In this document: positions 15,513 to 25,367 of the stretch, piece by piece | Numbering within the stretch: position 1 is the first letter of the stretch | Layout: each line of letters starts with the position of its first letter | NCBI RefSeq assembly: GCF_017357405.1 | Contig: NZ_CP071597.1 | Location: 3,410,001-3,474,000, forward strand | DNA length: 64,000 nt | From: Halomontanus rarus | GTDB taxonomy: Archaea; Halobacteriota; Halobacteria; Halobacteriales; Natrialbaceae | Direction of reading: 5' to 3' | Made by a program: the position numbers and the translations under genes | The notes under the pieces: generated by a model | The model's database searches: none | Told to the model about the DNA's origin: nothing | What the model saw: only the letters and a program-made list of their open reading frames with translations

Positions 15513-16580
15513 TCACGATCTCGATTCCGATCCCGGTTCCGACCTCGATTCCGATCCTGATCCCGATTCGAACCCACCACCCCCTTCCGACAGGTCGTCC
15601 ACCAGCGGCAGGCCGGCGAGTTGCGTCGCGGCCAGCATCACGCGCGAGTGCTCGAGGCCGTGAGTGAACGACTCGAGGCGCTCCCCGTAGTCCGAAACCG
15701 AACGCATGGTCGCGGTCGTCCCGCGCTCGTCGATCTCGAGAATCGTGTAGGCGTTGGGGTACGGTCCCAGCGAAGGGAGCGTGAACTCCCGGACGCCCCG
15801 CGTCGAGGTGACGGCCGGGAAGTGGAGGTGGCCGGTGAGCACGAGCGGGCCGACGGTCCCGCTCGCAGTTTCCGCCCGCGCACCGTCGGCCCCCTCGAGC
15901 ACGTCCACCAGTTCGTCCGCGTTCTCGAAGTCCGGCGATCCGCCCGAAACGGGCAGTTGCTCGAGCGAGTCCCACAACAAATCTCTGGTCCCGGGAAGGT
16001 TGTGGTGGACGGCGACGAGCGGGTTCGAGACGGTCTCGAGTCGCTCCGCGAGCCACTCGAGCGTCTCTGGCTCGAGTCGGCCGGTGTAGGACTCCGCGAG
16101 CGAATCCCGCGTCGATCGGTTACTGTTCAGCGCCAGCAGGTCGACGCCGCCGATCCGCTGGTGGTAGGGGAGTTCCCCAGGGGTGTACCGCCGTTCGAAC
16201 TCGCTCAGCGACAGCGTCTCCCGCGAGTCGTCGACCAGCAGGTCGTGGTTGCCCGGGACCGCGTAGAACGGCACCTCGAGACCCGCGAGGATCCGATCGA
16301 ACGCCTCGTACTCGGCGCGCGTTCCGCTCTGAACGAGGTCGCCGACGAAGCAGACCGCGTCGAGATCGGCCGTGCGGTTCAGCGACTCGACCGTGGCCTC
16401 GAGGCGGTCCTCGGTGCGGTGTGATACTCGCCAGGTACCCGTCTCCTCGTCGGTGAGATGGAGGTCCGAGAGGACCGCGATTCGGGTGCTGGTCTCGGCC
16501 GTCGGCCGTGCGAATCGCGCCAGAACGGGGTCAATGGAGTCTGCGGGTTCTTCGGCATCTACGGGGTCTGCATCAGCCAT
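15513..16580 (-). CDS. Metallophosphoesterase (calcineurin-like)
   Basis: This 355-residue protein carries the full calcineurin-like motif set: LSDLHLTDE (D39, H41), FVGDLVQSG, PGNHDLLVDD, VHHNLPG and TGHLHFPAV. These bind a dinuclear metal centre and hydrolyse phosphomono- or diesters; the substrate is unknown. It is cytoplasmic (no signal). The C terminus after LVDDLSEGG is a Gly/Ser/Glu/Arg low-complexity tail encoded by a run of short DNA repeats (gattccgatcccggttcc-type, 15513-15580) and is probably dispensable. Transcription is in the same direction as trm5, with a 105-bp gap. Confidence 0.88.
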   Translation of the reverse strand: MADADPVDAEEPADSIDPVLARFARPTAETSTRIAVLSDLHLTDEETGTWRVSHRTEDRLEATVESLNRTADLDAVCFVGDLVQSGTRAEYEAFDRILAGLEVPFYAVPGNHDLLVDDSRETLSLSEFERRYTPGELPYHQRIGGVDLLALNSNRSTRDSLAESYTGRLEPETLEWLAERLETVSNPLVAVHHNLPGTRDLLWDSLEQLPVSGGSPDFENADELVDVLEGADGARAETASGTVGPLVLTGHLHFPAVTSTRGVREFTLPSLGPYPNAYTILEIDERGTTATMRSVSDYGERLESFTHGLEHSRVMLAATQLAGLPLVDDLSEGGGGFESGSGSESRSEPGSESRS

Positions 16581-16748
16581 CTGTCTGTGACTTGGCGAAG
16601 GGAACCATAACTGTTCGGCCGGACCTCTCGCGTCGGTCGGACGAGAGACCGGAGCAACGGGGGGTCAGATCAGCGACGGACCAGCGGGGAGCGAGGCGCG
16701 GAGAGCCATCATCGAAAGCGTATAGCGGCCGGTCGGCCAACGGGCGAT

Positions 16749-17558
16749 ATGCTCACCTTCATCGGCCTCGGTCTCTACGACGAGCGCTCGATCACCGTCG
16801 AGGGCCGGGAGGCCCTCCGCGCCGCCGACCGCGCCTACGCCGAGTTCTACACCAGTCGGCTCATCGGCACCGACGTCGAGTCGCTGGAATCCCACCACGA
16901 CACGCCCATCGAGGTCCGCGACCGCGAGGGCGTCGAACAGCACCCCGGGGATATCCTCGAGGCGGCCGAGCGCGAGGACGTCGCATTCCTCACCGCCGGC
17001 GACACCATGATCTCGACGACCCACGTCGACCTCCGCCTGCGGGCCCACGAGCGCGGCATCGAGACGCGGGTGCTCCACGGCGTGACCGCCCAGACCGCCA
17101 CCAGTTCGCTCACCGGCCTGCAGAACTACCGCTTCGGGAAGGCGACCACGCTTCCCTTCCCCTACGCCCACGGTGCGGACGGCCTCCCCGAGAGCGTCAC
17201 CGAAACGATTGAGGACAACCGCGAGCGCGGCCTCCACACCGTCGTCTACCTCGACATCAAGATCGGTGCGGAGGCTCGCCGCTCGCCCCGCGAGGACGTC
17301 GAGGACGAGGAGTACATGACTGCCGACGTCGGCGCCGAACTCCTCGCCGCCGAGTACCCCGATCTCACGGGCGTCGTCGTCGCCCGCGCGGGCAGTCCCG
17401 ACCCGCAGGTCGCCGCCGGCCGACTCGAGGAACTCGCCACCCGCGACTTCGGCGATCCGCTGCATCTGCTGGTCGTGCCGGGCGAACTCCACCTGCTCGA
17501 GGCCGACGCGTTAGTCGAGTTAGCCGGAGCGAATCGGGAGGACCTCGAGGTTGTATAG
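16749..17558 (+). CDS. dphB: Diphthine synthase
   Basis: The 269-residue protein starts MLTFIGLGLYDERSIT, the typical DphB N terminus, and continues with AEFYTSRLIGTD, FLTAGDTMISTTH, HGVTAQTATSSLTGLQNYRFG and the conserved VVYLDIKIG. It is a SAM-dependent methyltransferase that trimethylates the precursor of diphthamide on translation elongation factor 2. The length is the family norm. Convergent with the presenilin-like gene, 36 bp apart. Confidence 0.96.
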   Translation: MLTFIGLGLYDERSITVEGREALRAADRAYAEFYTSRLIGTDVESLESHHDTPIEVRDREGVEQHPGDILEAAEREDVAFLTAGDTMISTTHVDLRLRAHERGIETRVLHGVTAQTATSSLTGLQNYRFGKATTLPFPYAHGADGLPESVTETIEDNRERGLHTVVYLDIKIGAEARRSPREDVEDEEYMTADVGAELLAAEYPDLTGVVVARAGSPDPQVAAGRLEELATRDFGDPLHLLVVPGELHLLEADALVELAGANREDLEVV

Positions 17559-17594
17559 GATCGAGAGCTGTGAACAGAGGACGTAAACGGTCGA

Positions 17595-18725
17595 TCAGAG
17601 ACCGATCGCCGTCGTGATCGGGATGCCGGCCACGACCGCGCCGAGCAAGTAGCCGCCGAGGACCCCCGCGTTCAGCGGCGGCAGTCCGGCGTGAGCGCCC
17701 TCGAACCGGTGGAGGACGACCACGAGCGCACCCAGTCCGACGACGCCGCCGGCGAGCGCACCCAGCGCCGGCGCGTTGGCGTTCAACGTCGAGACGATCG
17801 TCGGCGCTCCCTCGAGGAAGTGGCCCGCGCTGACGGCGAGCATCCCCGGGATGAGCGCGTCGCCGAGGCCGAGGATCATCGCGGGTTGCTCGCCGCGGTC
17901 GGGAGTCGGGTCGTCCTCGGTGGCGGGGTTCTCGATATCAGTCTCGTTTTCCGCATCCTCGTCCTCGTTCTCGTCCTCGTCCTCGGGACCCAGCCCCAGC
18001 CCCGACTCGCGCAGCGAGTAGCCGCGGGCGGTCGGCACGACGAAGACCATCGGGACCTTCATAGAGCCGGCACCGGCGGCGACGTCCTTCATGTGGCCGG
18101 AGACGTAGACCGAGTACGCGTCGTAGGCCGCCCAGACGACCAACAGGACGACGATCGGGAGCGGGCCGAAACTGATCCCGAGCATCGCGATCGCAGCGGC
18201 CCCCGCGACGACCGCGACGACGTCGAGGACGTACCACTCCGGATAGACCCACAGGACCAGAGCGGTCCCGAGCGTGATCGCGACCGAGAGCGGGCTCGAG
18301 GGGAGGCCCGCGAGCATCGGGTTCTCGGTGAAGACGCTCCCGAAGCCGGTCGCGAGGACGACCGCGGCCGCGACGAGTCCGCCGAAGGCGATCACGAGGA
18401 AGAGCCTGATGAGGTCCATCCCCCTGTCGTACCTGACCGCGGCGACGAAGACGATCGTGAAGCCGACGACCAGCGCGGCGAAGACGCCGACGTTGCCGAC
18501 GTCGTCGGGGTTCTCGAACAGGAGCAGTCCCATCGCGGCGGCCTCGTCGGCGAGCGCCAGCCCGCCGAGGACGGTAACGAGGTAGCAGACGGCGATCCCG
18601 AGATAGGGAAGCACGGACTCGAGATCGATCGTCTTCCCGGCAGAATCGACGTCACTGTCCCGTTCTTTCGCTCCGTCGACGGTGGAAGAACCCGGACTCT
18701 CACTCACGCTGTCCCCTCCATCCAA
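17595..18725 (-). CDS. Presenilin-family intramembrane aspartyl protease (PSH)
   Basis: This 376-residue membrane protein has nine or so hydrophobic segments. The catalytic pair is present: YDAYSVY (Asp202) and GLGDALIPG (Asp289), as in presenilin and the archaeal presenilin homologue PSH. The third element, PAL in presenilins, appears as PPLN at about 349-352. Between the two active-site helices lies a highly acidic loop (~248-280, DEDENEDEDAENE). Haloarchaeal members have about this length. It probably cleaves membrane-spanning segments, with the substrate unknown. The frame starts at ATG 18725 with a soluble acidic N terminus. Confidence 0.9.
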   Translation of the reverse strand: MDGGDSVSESPGSSTVDGAKERDSDVDSAGKTIDLESVLPYLGIAVCYLVTVLGGLALADEAAAMGLLLFENPDDVGNVGVFAALVVGFTIVFVAAVRYDRGMDLIRLFLVIAFGGLVAAAVVLATGFGSVFTENPMLAGLPSSPLSVAITLGTALVLWVYPEWYVLDVVAVVAGAAAIAMLGISFGPLPIVVLLVVWAAYDAYSVYVSGHMKDVAAGAGSMKVPMVFVVPTARGYSLRESGLGLGPEDEDENEDEDAENETDIENPATEDDPTPDRGEQPAMILGLGDALIPGMLAVSAGHFLEGAPTIVSTLNANAPALGALAGGVVGLGALVVVLHRFEGAHAGLPPLNAGVLGGYLLGAVVAGIPITTAIGL

Positions 18726-18850
18726 ATCGTGTCTGGCCGGTTGTCATTACTGGAAGTGCCGAGCAAACGCGTGTAAGTCTTTAGTTCTCGTCTGGCGTTG
18801 ACGACCGATCGCGAACGGAGAACACAGAGCACAGAACGCAGACGGACCGC

Positions 18851-19834
18851 TCAGTCCAGCCGCTCGACGATCGCCGCCGTCACGTCCTCGGTCGACGCGT
18901 CGCCGCCGAGGTCGGGCGTCCGCGGACCGTCCTCGAGGACGCCCTCCACGGCGTCCCGAACCGCCTGCCCCTCCTCGTCGTGGCCGAGGTACTCGAGGAG
19001 CATGGCGGCAGAGATGATCGTCGCGGCGGGGTTGGCGACGCCCTCGCCGGCGATGTCGGGTGCGGAGCCGTGGACCGGTTCGAACAGGCCGCGGTCGGGG
19101 CCGACGTTGGCGCTGGGGAGCATTCCCAGTCCGCCGACGAGTCCCGCCGCGAGGTCCGAGAGGACGTCGCCCGCGAGGTTCGGACAGACGACGACGTCGA
19201 ACTGCGTCGGGTCGAGACAGACGTGGGTCGCGAAGGCGTCCATCAGCACTTCCTCCGTACTGACGCCGCGCTCGTCGGCTACGTCCACGACCGAATCGCG
19301 GAACCGGCCGTCGGTCTCGCGCATCACGTTCGCCTTGTGGGCGACGTGGAAGCCGTCGTACTCGCCCTCGGCGACGAAGTCGCAGGCGAACTCGGCGAGG
19401 CGCTCGGAGGCGGAGGTCGTGACCACGCGCGTCAACGTCGAGAGGTCGTCGCTCAGGCGATCCTCGTGGCCCGAGTAGACGCCCTCGGTGTTCTCACGTA
19501 GGAAGACGAGGTCGGTCTCCGGCCGGAGCGCATCGACGCCCGGGTACGCCTTCGCGGGGCGGACGTTGACGAACGAGTCCACCGCTTCGCGGAGCGGGAG
19601 GATGACGTCCGCCGCCGTCTCGCCCGCCGCGCCGAACAGCGTCGCGTCCGTCGACGCCGCGAGGTCGTAGGTCTCCTCGGGCAACGCCTCGCCCGTCTCC
19701 GCTTTCACGTGGTCGCCCGCCTCGGCCTCGTGGAACTCGAAGTCGACCGTGAGGGCCTCTAAGACCTCCACTGCGGCTGGCGTCACTTCCTGGCCGATCC
19801 CGTCGCCGGGGATAACGGTAATCTCGTGAGTCAT
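18851..19834 (-). CDS. leuB: 3-isopropylmalate dehydrogenase
   Basis: This 327-residue protein belongs to the isocitrate/isopropylmalate dehydrogenase family: [30 protein letters not shown], the catalytic lysine region [27 protein letters not shown] and the NAD-binding [13 protein letters not shown]. It oxidises and decarboxylates 3-isopropylmalate in leucine synthesis. The ATG at 19834 begins at the conserved N terminus; the frame is open upstream only by chance. It is last in the ilv/leu run but is separated from leuD by an oppositely oriented gene. Confidence 0.94.
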   Translation of the reverse strand: MTHEITVIPGDGIGQEVTPAAVEVLEALTVDFEFHEAEAGDHVKAETGEALPEETYDLAASTDATLFGAAGETAADVILPLREAVDSFVNVRPAKAYPGVDALRPETDLVFLRENTEGVYSGHEDRLSDDLSTLTRVVTTSASERLAEFACDFVAEGEYDGFHVAHKANVMRETDGRFRDSVVDVADERGVSTEEVLMDAFATHVCLDPTQFDVVVCPNLAGDVLSDLAAGLVGGLGMLPSANVGPDRGLFEPVHGSAPDIAGEGVANPAATIISAAMLLEYLGHDEEGQAVRDAVEGVLEDGPRTPDLGGDASTEDVTAAIVERLD

Positions 19835-19987
19835 GCCCCAACCTCTCGGAGCGGACGAAAAGAGGGTATCGATACCGTCCGAATCGAGTACATCTTCGAC
19901 GTCGCACGCTCGAGGGGCGCCGATCGACGACCCGAAGGTTGCCAGTGCCACCCACACGGATTTGGGCGCCACGGTCGAACGGACCCC

Positions 19988-20983
19988 ATGGGTCACGATT
20001 CGCGTACGAGACACGACGACGAAACCGACGACGCGGGACCGCTCGAGTCGGAGACCGGCCGACGAACCGTCTCGAACGTGCGGGACGGACTGCGACGAGC
20101 CGTCGAATCGGGGGCCGTCGCGGGCATCGGCGGTGGCCTGTGTTTGCTCGACGGCCGCCGGGCGTTCCGACGGGGTGACGAAGAGCGCGGCCTCGTCTCG
20201 CTTCTTCTGGGTGGGCTGTTGGTTGCGGTCGCGATCACCCAGCGACGGCCGGTCGACGACGGAATGGAAGAAATCAGTCTCGAGCGGTCGCCTGTCATCG
20301 ACAGTTCCGCCGGCGTTGACGACGCCACCGGTGATTCGACTGGCACTCCCGAGCGAGGCGCGGGAGTGGGAACGGAAGTAGAACCGGAGGAAACCGAAAC
20401 CGAACGCGACGCCGAAATCGAGATCGACAGCGCATCCGAATCCGCAGACGTTGAAAATCCGGCGACCGGCGTTCGCGAGGGGAGCAGATCGGGTGCGGGG
20501 CCGACCGTCGAGAGCGACGCGGACGAACAGGAATCCGAGGAGAGCGAGGACGGAACTGAACGCGAGAGTACCGGTCTCGAGGACTCCTCCGTCGAGCGAA
20601 TTGGGGAGGCGGCGTTCGACCGGCAGAGCGGCCAGATTCCGATCCCCCAGCGGGTGTTCAACAACAACGTCCTCGCGCTCAATTCGGAGGTATTCTGGGG
20701 GATCCGAGAGGTCGACGACGCCGTCGTCGTATCGGGGCTCTTCGACCCGATCCAGGACGAAGACGGGGTCCGGTACGTCGCGAGCACGCAGGTCGACGAC
20801 GATCGGATGCTGACGGTCCCCGACGCCGTGTTGAACCACTGGGACGGGGTCGCGGGCGGCGGCACGGCCGTCGTCTCCGGCGACGGCCTCGTGTTCGGAA
20901 TCGACGAGGGCCTTCGATCGGACGATCAGCTCCTGGTCGTTCCCGCCGCGTGGGCCGACGACCTGCTGGGTGAGGGCGAATAG
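19988..20983 (+). CDS. Membrane protein with acidic linker, unknown function
   Basis: This 331-residue protein starts [16 protein letters not shown] hydrophobic segment ([16 protein letters not shown], about 70-84) follows a short glycine-rich stretch ([12 protein letters not shown]), and an acidic Asp/Glu/Ser/Thr linker spans ~100-205. The C-terminal domain (~208-331) is soluble and conserved-looking, with [22 protein letters not shown] and [18 protein letters not shown]. The layout suggests a membrane-tethered soluble domain. I do not recognise the family. It is the only plus-strand gene inside the ilv/leu cluster and divides leuB from leuD. Confidence 0.8.
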   Translation: MGHDSRTRHDDETDDAGPLESETGRRTVSNVRDGLRRAVESGAVAGIGGGLCLLDGRRAFRRGDEERGLVSLLLGGLLVAVAITQRRPVDDGMEEISLERSPVIDSSAGVDDATGDSTGTPERGAGVGTEVEPEETETERDAEIEIDSASESADVENPATGVREGSRSGAGPTVESDADEQESEESEDGTERESTGLEDSSVERIGEAAFDRQSGQIPIPQRVFNNNVLALNSEVFWGIREVDDAVVVSGLFDPIQDEDGVRYVASTQVDDDRMLTVPDAVLNHWDGVAGGGTAVVSGDGLVFGIDEGLRSDDQLLVVPAAWADDLLGEGE

Positions 20984-21121
20984 TTCTGGATCGACGGGAG
21001 AGAGTGATTTTCACGGAGTCGACGATCGGTGACGGAACGGCTTCCTCGAGGCGTCGGCTCTCGAATGCCTGTGTGGAAACGAAACCGAGAACAGAAACGA
21101 ACCGGTACCGAGAGACTCAGT

Positions 21122-21760
21122 TCAGTCCGCGGCGTCGGGAATCTGGTCGTCTCGAACGTACGGCAGATCCTGCGCCGTCTTCCGCACTTCGCTGGCGTTG
21201 GACTTCATGAGTGCGGTGGTGTCCCAGACGCCGTCGACCAGCGCCTTGCGCTGAGCGTCGTCGACGGTGACGTCGATCGTCTCGCCACCGTAGGTGACCG
21301 TCTCGGCTTCGACGTCGACGTCGATCTCGCCGTCGGGATTCTCGTCGACCCACGCCTGCAGTTCCTGGATCGTCTCGGTGTCCGCCGTGACGGTCGGGAT
21401 GCCGAGCGCCAGGCAGTTGCCCGCGAAGATCGCCGCGAAACTCTCGCCGATGATCGCGTCGATCCCCCAGCGCATCAGCGCCTGCGGGGCGTGTTCACGG
21501 GAGGAGCCGCAGCCGAAGTTCGAGTTGACGACCATGATCGAGGAGTCCTGAAACCGCTGTTCGTTGAACGGGTGCTCCTTGGGCTCGTCGTTCTCGCCGA
21601 ATCGCAGGTCGAAGAACGCGAACTCGCCCAGTCCGTCGAAGGTGACGACCTTCATGAAGCGGGCGGGAATGATCTGGTCGGTGTCGATGTCGTTTCCGCG
21701 GATCGGGATACCGGTCCCGGAGACGTAATCGACTTCCGGAATTTCCACATCGTCACTCAT
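21122..21760 (-). CDS. leuD: 3-isopropylmalate dehydratase, small subunit
   Basis: This 212-residue protein is the swivel-domain subunit of isopropylmalate isomerase. It shows IPARFMKVV, NSNFGCGSSREHAPQAL and GIDAIIGESFAAIFAGNCL, typical LeuD blocks. With LeuC it forms the [4Fe-4S] enzyme converting 2- to 3-isopropylmalate. Its ATG overlaps the stop of a 36-codon linker ORF (ATGA), so its translation is probably coupled to that of the upstream reading frames. Confidence 0.95.
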   Translation of the reverse strand: MSDDVEIPEVDYVSGTGIPIRGNDIDTDQIIPARFMKVVTFDGLGEFAFFDLRFGENDEPKEHPFNEQRFQDSSIMVVNSNFGCGSSREHAPQALMRWGIDAIIGESFAAIFAGNCLALGIPTVTADTETIQELQAWVDENPDGEIDVDVEAETVTYGGETIDVTVDDAQRKALVDGVWDTTALMKSNASEVRKTAQDLPYVRDDQIPDAAD

Positions 21761-21867
21761 GCTCTCACCTCCAGAGCTTCGCTCTTCCGGTGTAGCACTC
21801 GCTCGTGCTCACGGTTCGCTACGCTCTCCGTTCGCATGTCCGAGACGCGTGGCGTCTCGCTTCTCAT
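21757..21867 (-). CDS. 36-residue linker ORF bridging leuC and leuD
   Basis: The ORF ([18 protein letters not shown]...) starts at an ATG that overlaps the leuC stop (ATGA) and stops at a TGA that overlaps the leuD start (ATGA). It thus fills the whole gap in one reading frame, with no untranslated base. Its peptide is charged (R, E, S) without motifs, and the DNA contains short inverted words (gagacgcgtggcgtctc). It may serve only to keep ribosomes moving between the two subunits. Real translation is unproven. Confidence 0.4.
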   Translation of the reverse strand: MRSETPRVSDMRTESVANREHERVLHRKSEALEVRA

Positions 21868-23285
21868 ACCGTGGTCACCTCCTTGAGATCGCGCACGTCA
21901 GTTACCTTCCCTTCGATCGCCGCCGCGGCGACCATCCGGGGGTTCATCAGAACCGTCCGGCCGTCCTTGCTGCCCTGCCGGCCGATAAAGTTCCGATTCG
22001 AAGAGGAGGCGCAGGCCTCGTCGCCCTCGAGTTGGTCCTCGTTCATCCCCAGGCACATCGAACAGCCGGCGTTTCGCCAGTCGAAGCCGGCCTCTTCGAA
22101 CACGTCTTTGAGACCCTCTGCTTCGGCGGTCTTCTGGACGCGCTGGCTGCCGGGGACGACCATCGCGCGGACGTCCTCGTGGACCTGCCGGCCTTCGACG
22201 ATCTCCGCCGCACGGCGGAGGTCGGGCAGGCGAGCGTTCGTACAGGAGCCGAGGAAGGCGACGTCGATCTCGTAGCCCTCCATCGTCTCGCCGGGTTCGA
22301 CGCGCATGTGTTCCTGGGCGCGTCGGGCGGTGTCCTGCTTGTCCGCGGGCAACTCCTCGGGCGACGGAATCGGATCCGAAATGCCGATCCCCTGCCCGGG
22401 CGTGGTTCCCCACGTGACGACCGGCTCGAGCGAACTGCCGTCGATCGTAACGACGTCGTCGTACTCGGCGTCGTCGTCCGAGCGGATCGACTCCCAGTAG
22501 GGTTTGAGCTCCGCGAACTGCTCGGGATTGTTCTGGAAGTAGTCGGTCTCCTCGAGCCACTCGTAGGTGGTCTCGTCGGGGTTGACGTAGCCCGCGCGGG
22601 CGCCACCCTCGATCGACATGTTACAGATCGACATCCGACCTTCCATCCCGAGCGACTCGATGGCCTCGCCGGCGTACTCGTAGACGTAGCCGACGCCGCC
22701 TTCCGTTCCGAGCCGGCGGATGATCTCGAGGATGACGTCCTTCGCCTCGACGCCGTCGCCGAGTTCGCCGGTGACCTCGATCTTGCGGACCTTCTGTTTC
22801 TCCATGGCGACCGTTCCGGTCGCGAGCACGTCCCGGATCTGGCTGGTGCCGATTCCGAACGCGAGCGCGCCGAACGCGCCGTGCGTGGAGGTGTGAGAGT
22901 CCCCACAGACGATCGTTTTGCCGGGCTGGGTGAGTCCCTGCTCCGGGCCGATGACGTGGACGATCCCCTGATTTCCGGACGTGGGGTCCGAGAAGTCGAT
23001 CCCGGCGTCGCGGACGTTCTGCTCTAACTCGGCCATCATCTCCTCGGCCGCGTCCTCCTCGTAGGGCCGGGACTGGTCGGCCGTCGGCACGATGTGGTCG
23101 ACCGTCGCGTGGGTCAGTTCTGGGTATGCGACCTCGAGGTCGCGCTCTCGGAGCATCCCGAACGCCTGCGGGCTCGTCACCTCGTGGATGAGGTGAAGAC
23201 CCACGAACAGCTGATCCTGTCCCGTCGGCAGCGTGGTAACTTTGTGTCGATCCCAGACCTTGTCGTACAGTGTGCTGTCGCTCAT
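21864..23285 (-). CDS. leuC: 3-isopropylmalate dehydratase, large subunit
   Basis: This 473-residue aconitase-family protein has the signatures for binding a [4Fe-4S] cluster: [29 protein letters not shown] and a [11 protein letters not shown] block. The N terminus ([11 protein letters not shown]) and length are normal. It acts with LeuD in leucine synthesis. Its ATG overlaps the TGA of the upstream small gene (23282-23587), and its own stop overlaps the linker ORF, implying one translationally coupled unit. Confidence 0.95.
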   Translation of the reverse strand: MSDSTLYDKVWDRHKVTTLPTGQDQLFVGLHLIHEVTSPQAFGMLRERDLEVAYPELTHATVDHIVPTADQSRPYEEDAAEEMMAELEQNVRDAGIDFSDPTSGNQGIVHVIGPEQGLTQPGKTIVCGDSHTSTHGAFGALAFGIGTSQIRDVLATGTVAMEKQKVRKIEVTGELGDGVEAKDVILEIIRRLGTEGGVGYVYEYAGEAIESLGMEGRMSICNMSIEGGARAGYVNPDETTYEWLEETDYFQNNPEQFAELKPYWESIRSDDDAEYDDVVTIDGSSLEPVVTWGTTPGQGIGISDPIPSPEELPADKQDTARRAQEHMRVEPGETMEGYEIDVAFLGSCTNARLPDLRRAAEIVEGRQVHEDVRAMVVPGSQRVQKTAEAEGLKDVFEEAGFDWRNAGCSMCLGMNEDQLEGDEACASSSNRNFIGRQGSKDGRTVLMNPRMVAAAAIEGKVTDVRDLKEVTTV

Positions 23286-23587
23286 TCCTCGGATACGTCC
23301 CTTCGTTCGGCCACGCCGCGCGCGAAGACGCGATTGGCGTCCTCGGCGTCGTTCGGTGGGGTGTGGCTGACGTCTTTCATCGTCCGCGTCTCTGTCTCTG
23401 TGTCTGTTCCTGTGCCGTCGTCAGCCGTGTCCTCGTCCATCTCCGCACCCGAGCGGCCACCGTCGGCCGCCACGACCGGCCCCCGCGTGAACAGGTGGCC
23501 GGCGGTCTCTCCCGTGTGGGGATTGGTGTGGCTGACGTCTTTCATCGTTCGTCGGTCGGTCGCGTTCGTGTCGTTCGTCTCGGTCAT
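23282..23587 (-). CDS. Small protein with duplicated TMKDVSHT motif, in the ilv/leu operon
   Basis: The 101-residue protein contains two copies of a ~24-residue module: [15 protein letters not shown]...HLFTRG (13-36) and [15 protein letters not shown]...RVFARG (68-91), joined by an acidic linker. It is soluble and has no metal or nucleotide motif. It sits between ilvC (22 bp upstream) and leuC (ATGA overlap), so it is co-transcribed and probably translated with them. I know no function for it. The duplicated module could be a binding element for a partner or ligand, but that is inference. Confidence 0.75.
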   Translation of the reverse strand: MTETNDTNATDRRTMKDVSHTNPHTGETAGHLFTRGPVVAADGGRSGAEMDEDTADDGTGTDTETETRTMKDVSHTPPNDAEDANRVFARGVAERRDVSEE

Positions 23588-23609
23588 TGTCGATTCGCTC
23601 CTCGTCCGT

Positions 23610-24668
23610 TCAGTCGTCCGCCGGAACCTCTGCGGTCTCGTCTTCGTCTTCGTCCTCGCCCTCGCCGTCTTCGGACCACGAGTAGAGGTCGCGAAGCCGT
23701 TCGCCGACCTCCTCGATGTCGTGGTCCTTCTCGGCCTGCCGGATCTGCGTGTAGCTCGGTCGGCCGGCCTGATTCTCGAGGATCCACTCGCGGGCGAACT
23801 CGCCGCTCTGGACCTCCTCGAGGATCTCCTCCATGTTCTCGCGGGCGTTGTCGTCGATGACGCGGTCGCCGCGGGTGAGACCGCCGTACTCCGCGGTGTC
23901 GCTCACGGAGTCCCACATCTCGCTGAGTCCGCCTTCGTACATCAGGTCGACGATCAGCTTCAGCTCGTTCATGCACTCGAAGTACGCCGCCTCGGGGCTG
24001 TAGCCGGCGTCGACCAGCGTCTCGTAGCCGTGTTTTACCAGCGAGGTGACGCCGCCACAGAGGACGACCTGCTCGCCGAAGAGGTCGGTCTCGACCTCCT
24101 CTTGGAACGTCGTCTCGAGGACGCCCGCGCGGGCGCAGCCGATCGCCTTCGCGTAGGCGAGGCCGCGCTGGACCGCGTCGCCGGTCGTGTCCTGATAGAC
24201 GGCCAGCAAGCCGGGCGTCCCCTCGTCGTTGACGTAGTTCCGTCGGACCAGGTGGCCCGGGCTCTTCGGGGCGACCATCGTCACGTCGACGTGCTCCGGC
24301 GGGGTGATCTGGTTGTAGTGGATGTTCAGCCCGTGGGCGAACTGGAGCGTGTCACCCTCCTCGAGGTGGGGTTCGATCTCCTCGTAGACCGCCGGCTGGA
24401 CGGTGTCCGGGACCAGAACGGAGATGACCTCCGCCTGTGCGGCCACTTCGGCGGGCGTGCCGACCTCGAGGCCCTCCTCTTCGGCGGCGTCTCGCGAGGA
24501 TGAATTCTCGCGCAGGCCGACGAGCACGTCGACCCCGCTCTCTTTCATGTTGAGCGCGTGGGCGTGGCCTTGGCTCCCGTAGCCGAGAACGGCAACGGTG
24601 GTATCTTCGAGGTACGATTCGTCTACGTCGTCTTCGTAGTAGATCTGGGTGGTGAATTCGTCAGTCAT
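23610..24668 (-). CDS. ilvC: Ketol-acid reductoisomerase
   Basis: This 352-residue protein has the N-terminal NADPH-binding [14 protein letters not shown], then [13 protein letters not shown], the metal-binding helices in [11 protein letters not shown] and [19 protein letters not shown], and SDTAEYGG. It is the short (class I) form. It converts acetolactate or acetohydroxybutyrate to dihydroxy acids in valine/isoleucine synthesis. The end carries an acidic tail ([12 protein letters not shown]). Its start overlaps the ilvN stop by 8 bp. Confidence 0.96.
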   Translation of the reverse strand: MTDEFTTQIYYEDDVDESYLEDTTVAVLGYGSQGHAHALNMKESGVDVLVGLRENSSSRDAAEEEGLEVGTPAEVAAQAEVISVLVPDTVQPAVYEEIEPHLEEGDTLQFAHGLNIHYNQITPPEHVDVTMVAPKSPGHLVRRNYVNDEGTPGLLAVYQDTTGDAVQRGLAYAKAIGCARAGVLETTFQEEVETDLFGEQVVLCGGVTSLVKHGYETLVDAGYSPEAAYFECMNELKLIVDLMYEGGLSEMWDSVSDTAEYGGLTRGDRVIDDNARENMEEILEEVQSGEFAREWILENQAGRPSYTQIRQAEKDHDIEEVGERLRDLYSWSEDGEGEDEDEDETAEVPADD

Positions 24669-25365
24669 CGTCTGATGGTGTTGTCTGAGGGTGTGTAGGT
24701 GTTCCGTCTTCCGTGTACTCGGGCGTCGATTCCGACGCCGGTCCTTTCGTGGCTGCGGTCTCCTCGGTGCCGCGGGCGAGCGCGGTCGTCCCGGTCCGGG
24801 AGATCTCCCGGATACCGAACTGCTCGAACGTCTCGATCGCGGCCTCGATCTTCTGTCGGCTCCCCGTCACCTGAACGGTGACCGTCTCGGGGCTCGCGTC
24901 GACGGTCTGGCCGTCGTACATCCCCGCGACGGCGGCGACCTGATCCGGTCGCGTGGCGTTCACTTTGATCAGCATCAGCTCCCGGCGCATCGCGTCCGGC
25001 GCGAGTTCGCGCACCGAGATGACCGGCACGAGCTTCCGAAGCTGCTTTTTAGCCTGCTCGATGCCGGGCTCGTGTTCTTCGATGACCAGCGTGATGCGGG
25101 CACGGTCGTCGTCTTCCGTCGGCCCGACGGTCAGGCTCTCGATGTTGAACTGTCGCCTCGAGAAGAGTCCCGAGACGTCCGAGAGCACGCCGGGTTCGTG
25201 TTTCACGAGCGCCGAGATCACCGTTCGCCGAGTGTCCGGTTCGGCCTCGACCTCGGGATCGATCCGGATCCCCTGGGCGTTGCGCCGTCCCTGGGGTCGC
25301 GGTCGGTCTTCGGGCGGGGGCCCCTCGAGCCCCTGCGTCGTGGTGTTGGTGTTCTCCTGACTCAT
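24661..25365 (-). CDS. ilvN: Acetolactate synthase regulatory subunit
   Basis: The 234-residue protein has an N-terminal ACT domain ([20 protein letters not shown], residues ~45-65) and a C-terminal IlvN-type domain (LMLIKVNA...GTTALARG). It binds branched-chain amino acids and controls IlvB. N- and C-terminal extensions are Gln/Pro/Glu-rich. The ATG at 25365 lies just 2 bp after the ilvB stop, so the two subunits are coupled. Confidence 0.94.
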   Translation of the reverse strand: MSQENTNTTTQGLEGPPPEDRPRPQGRRNAQGIRIDPEVEAEPDTRRTVISALVKHEPGVLSDVSGLFSRRQFNIESLTVGPTEDDDRARITLVIEEHEPGIEQAKKQLRKLVPVISVRELAPDAMRRELMLIKVNATRPDQVAAVAGMYDGQTVDASPETVTVQVTGSRQKIEAAIETFEQFGIREISRTGTTALARGTEETAATKGPASESTPEYTEDGTPTHPQTTPSDDD

Positions 25366-25367
25366 GG

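Noticed and set aside
14262..15560. 432-codon plus-strand ORF opposite trm5
   Set aside because: The minus strand encodes an unmistakable Trm5; the plus frame has no family motif and a basic, random-like composition.
17691..18776. 361-codon plus-strand ORF opposite the presenilin-like gene
   Set aside because: It is antisense and Arg/Asp-rich from reverse reading of membrane segments; the minus strand has catalytic Asp motifs and helices.
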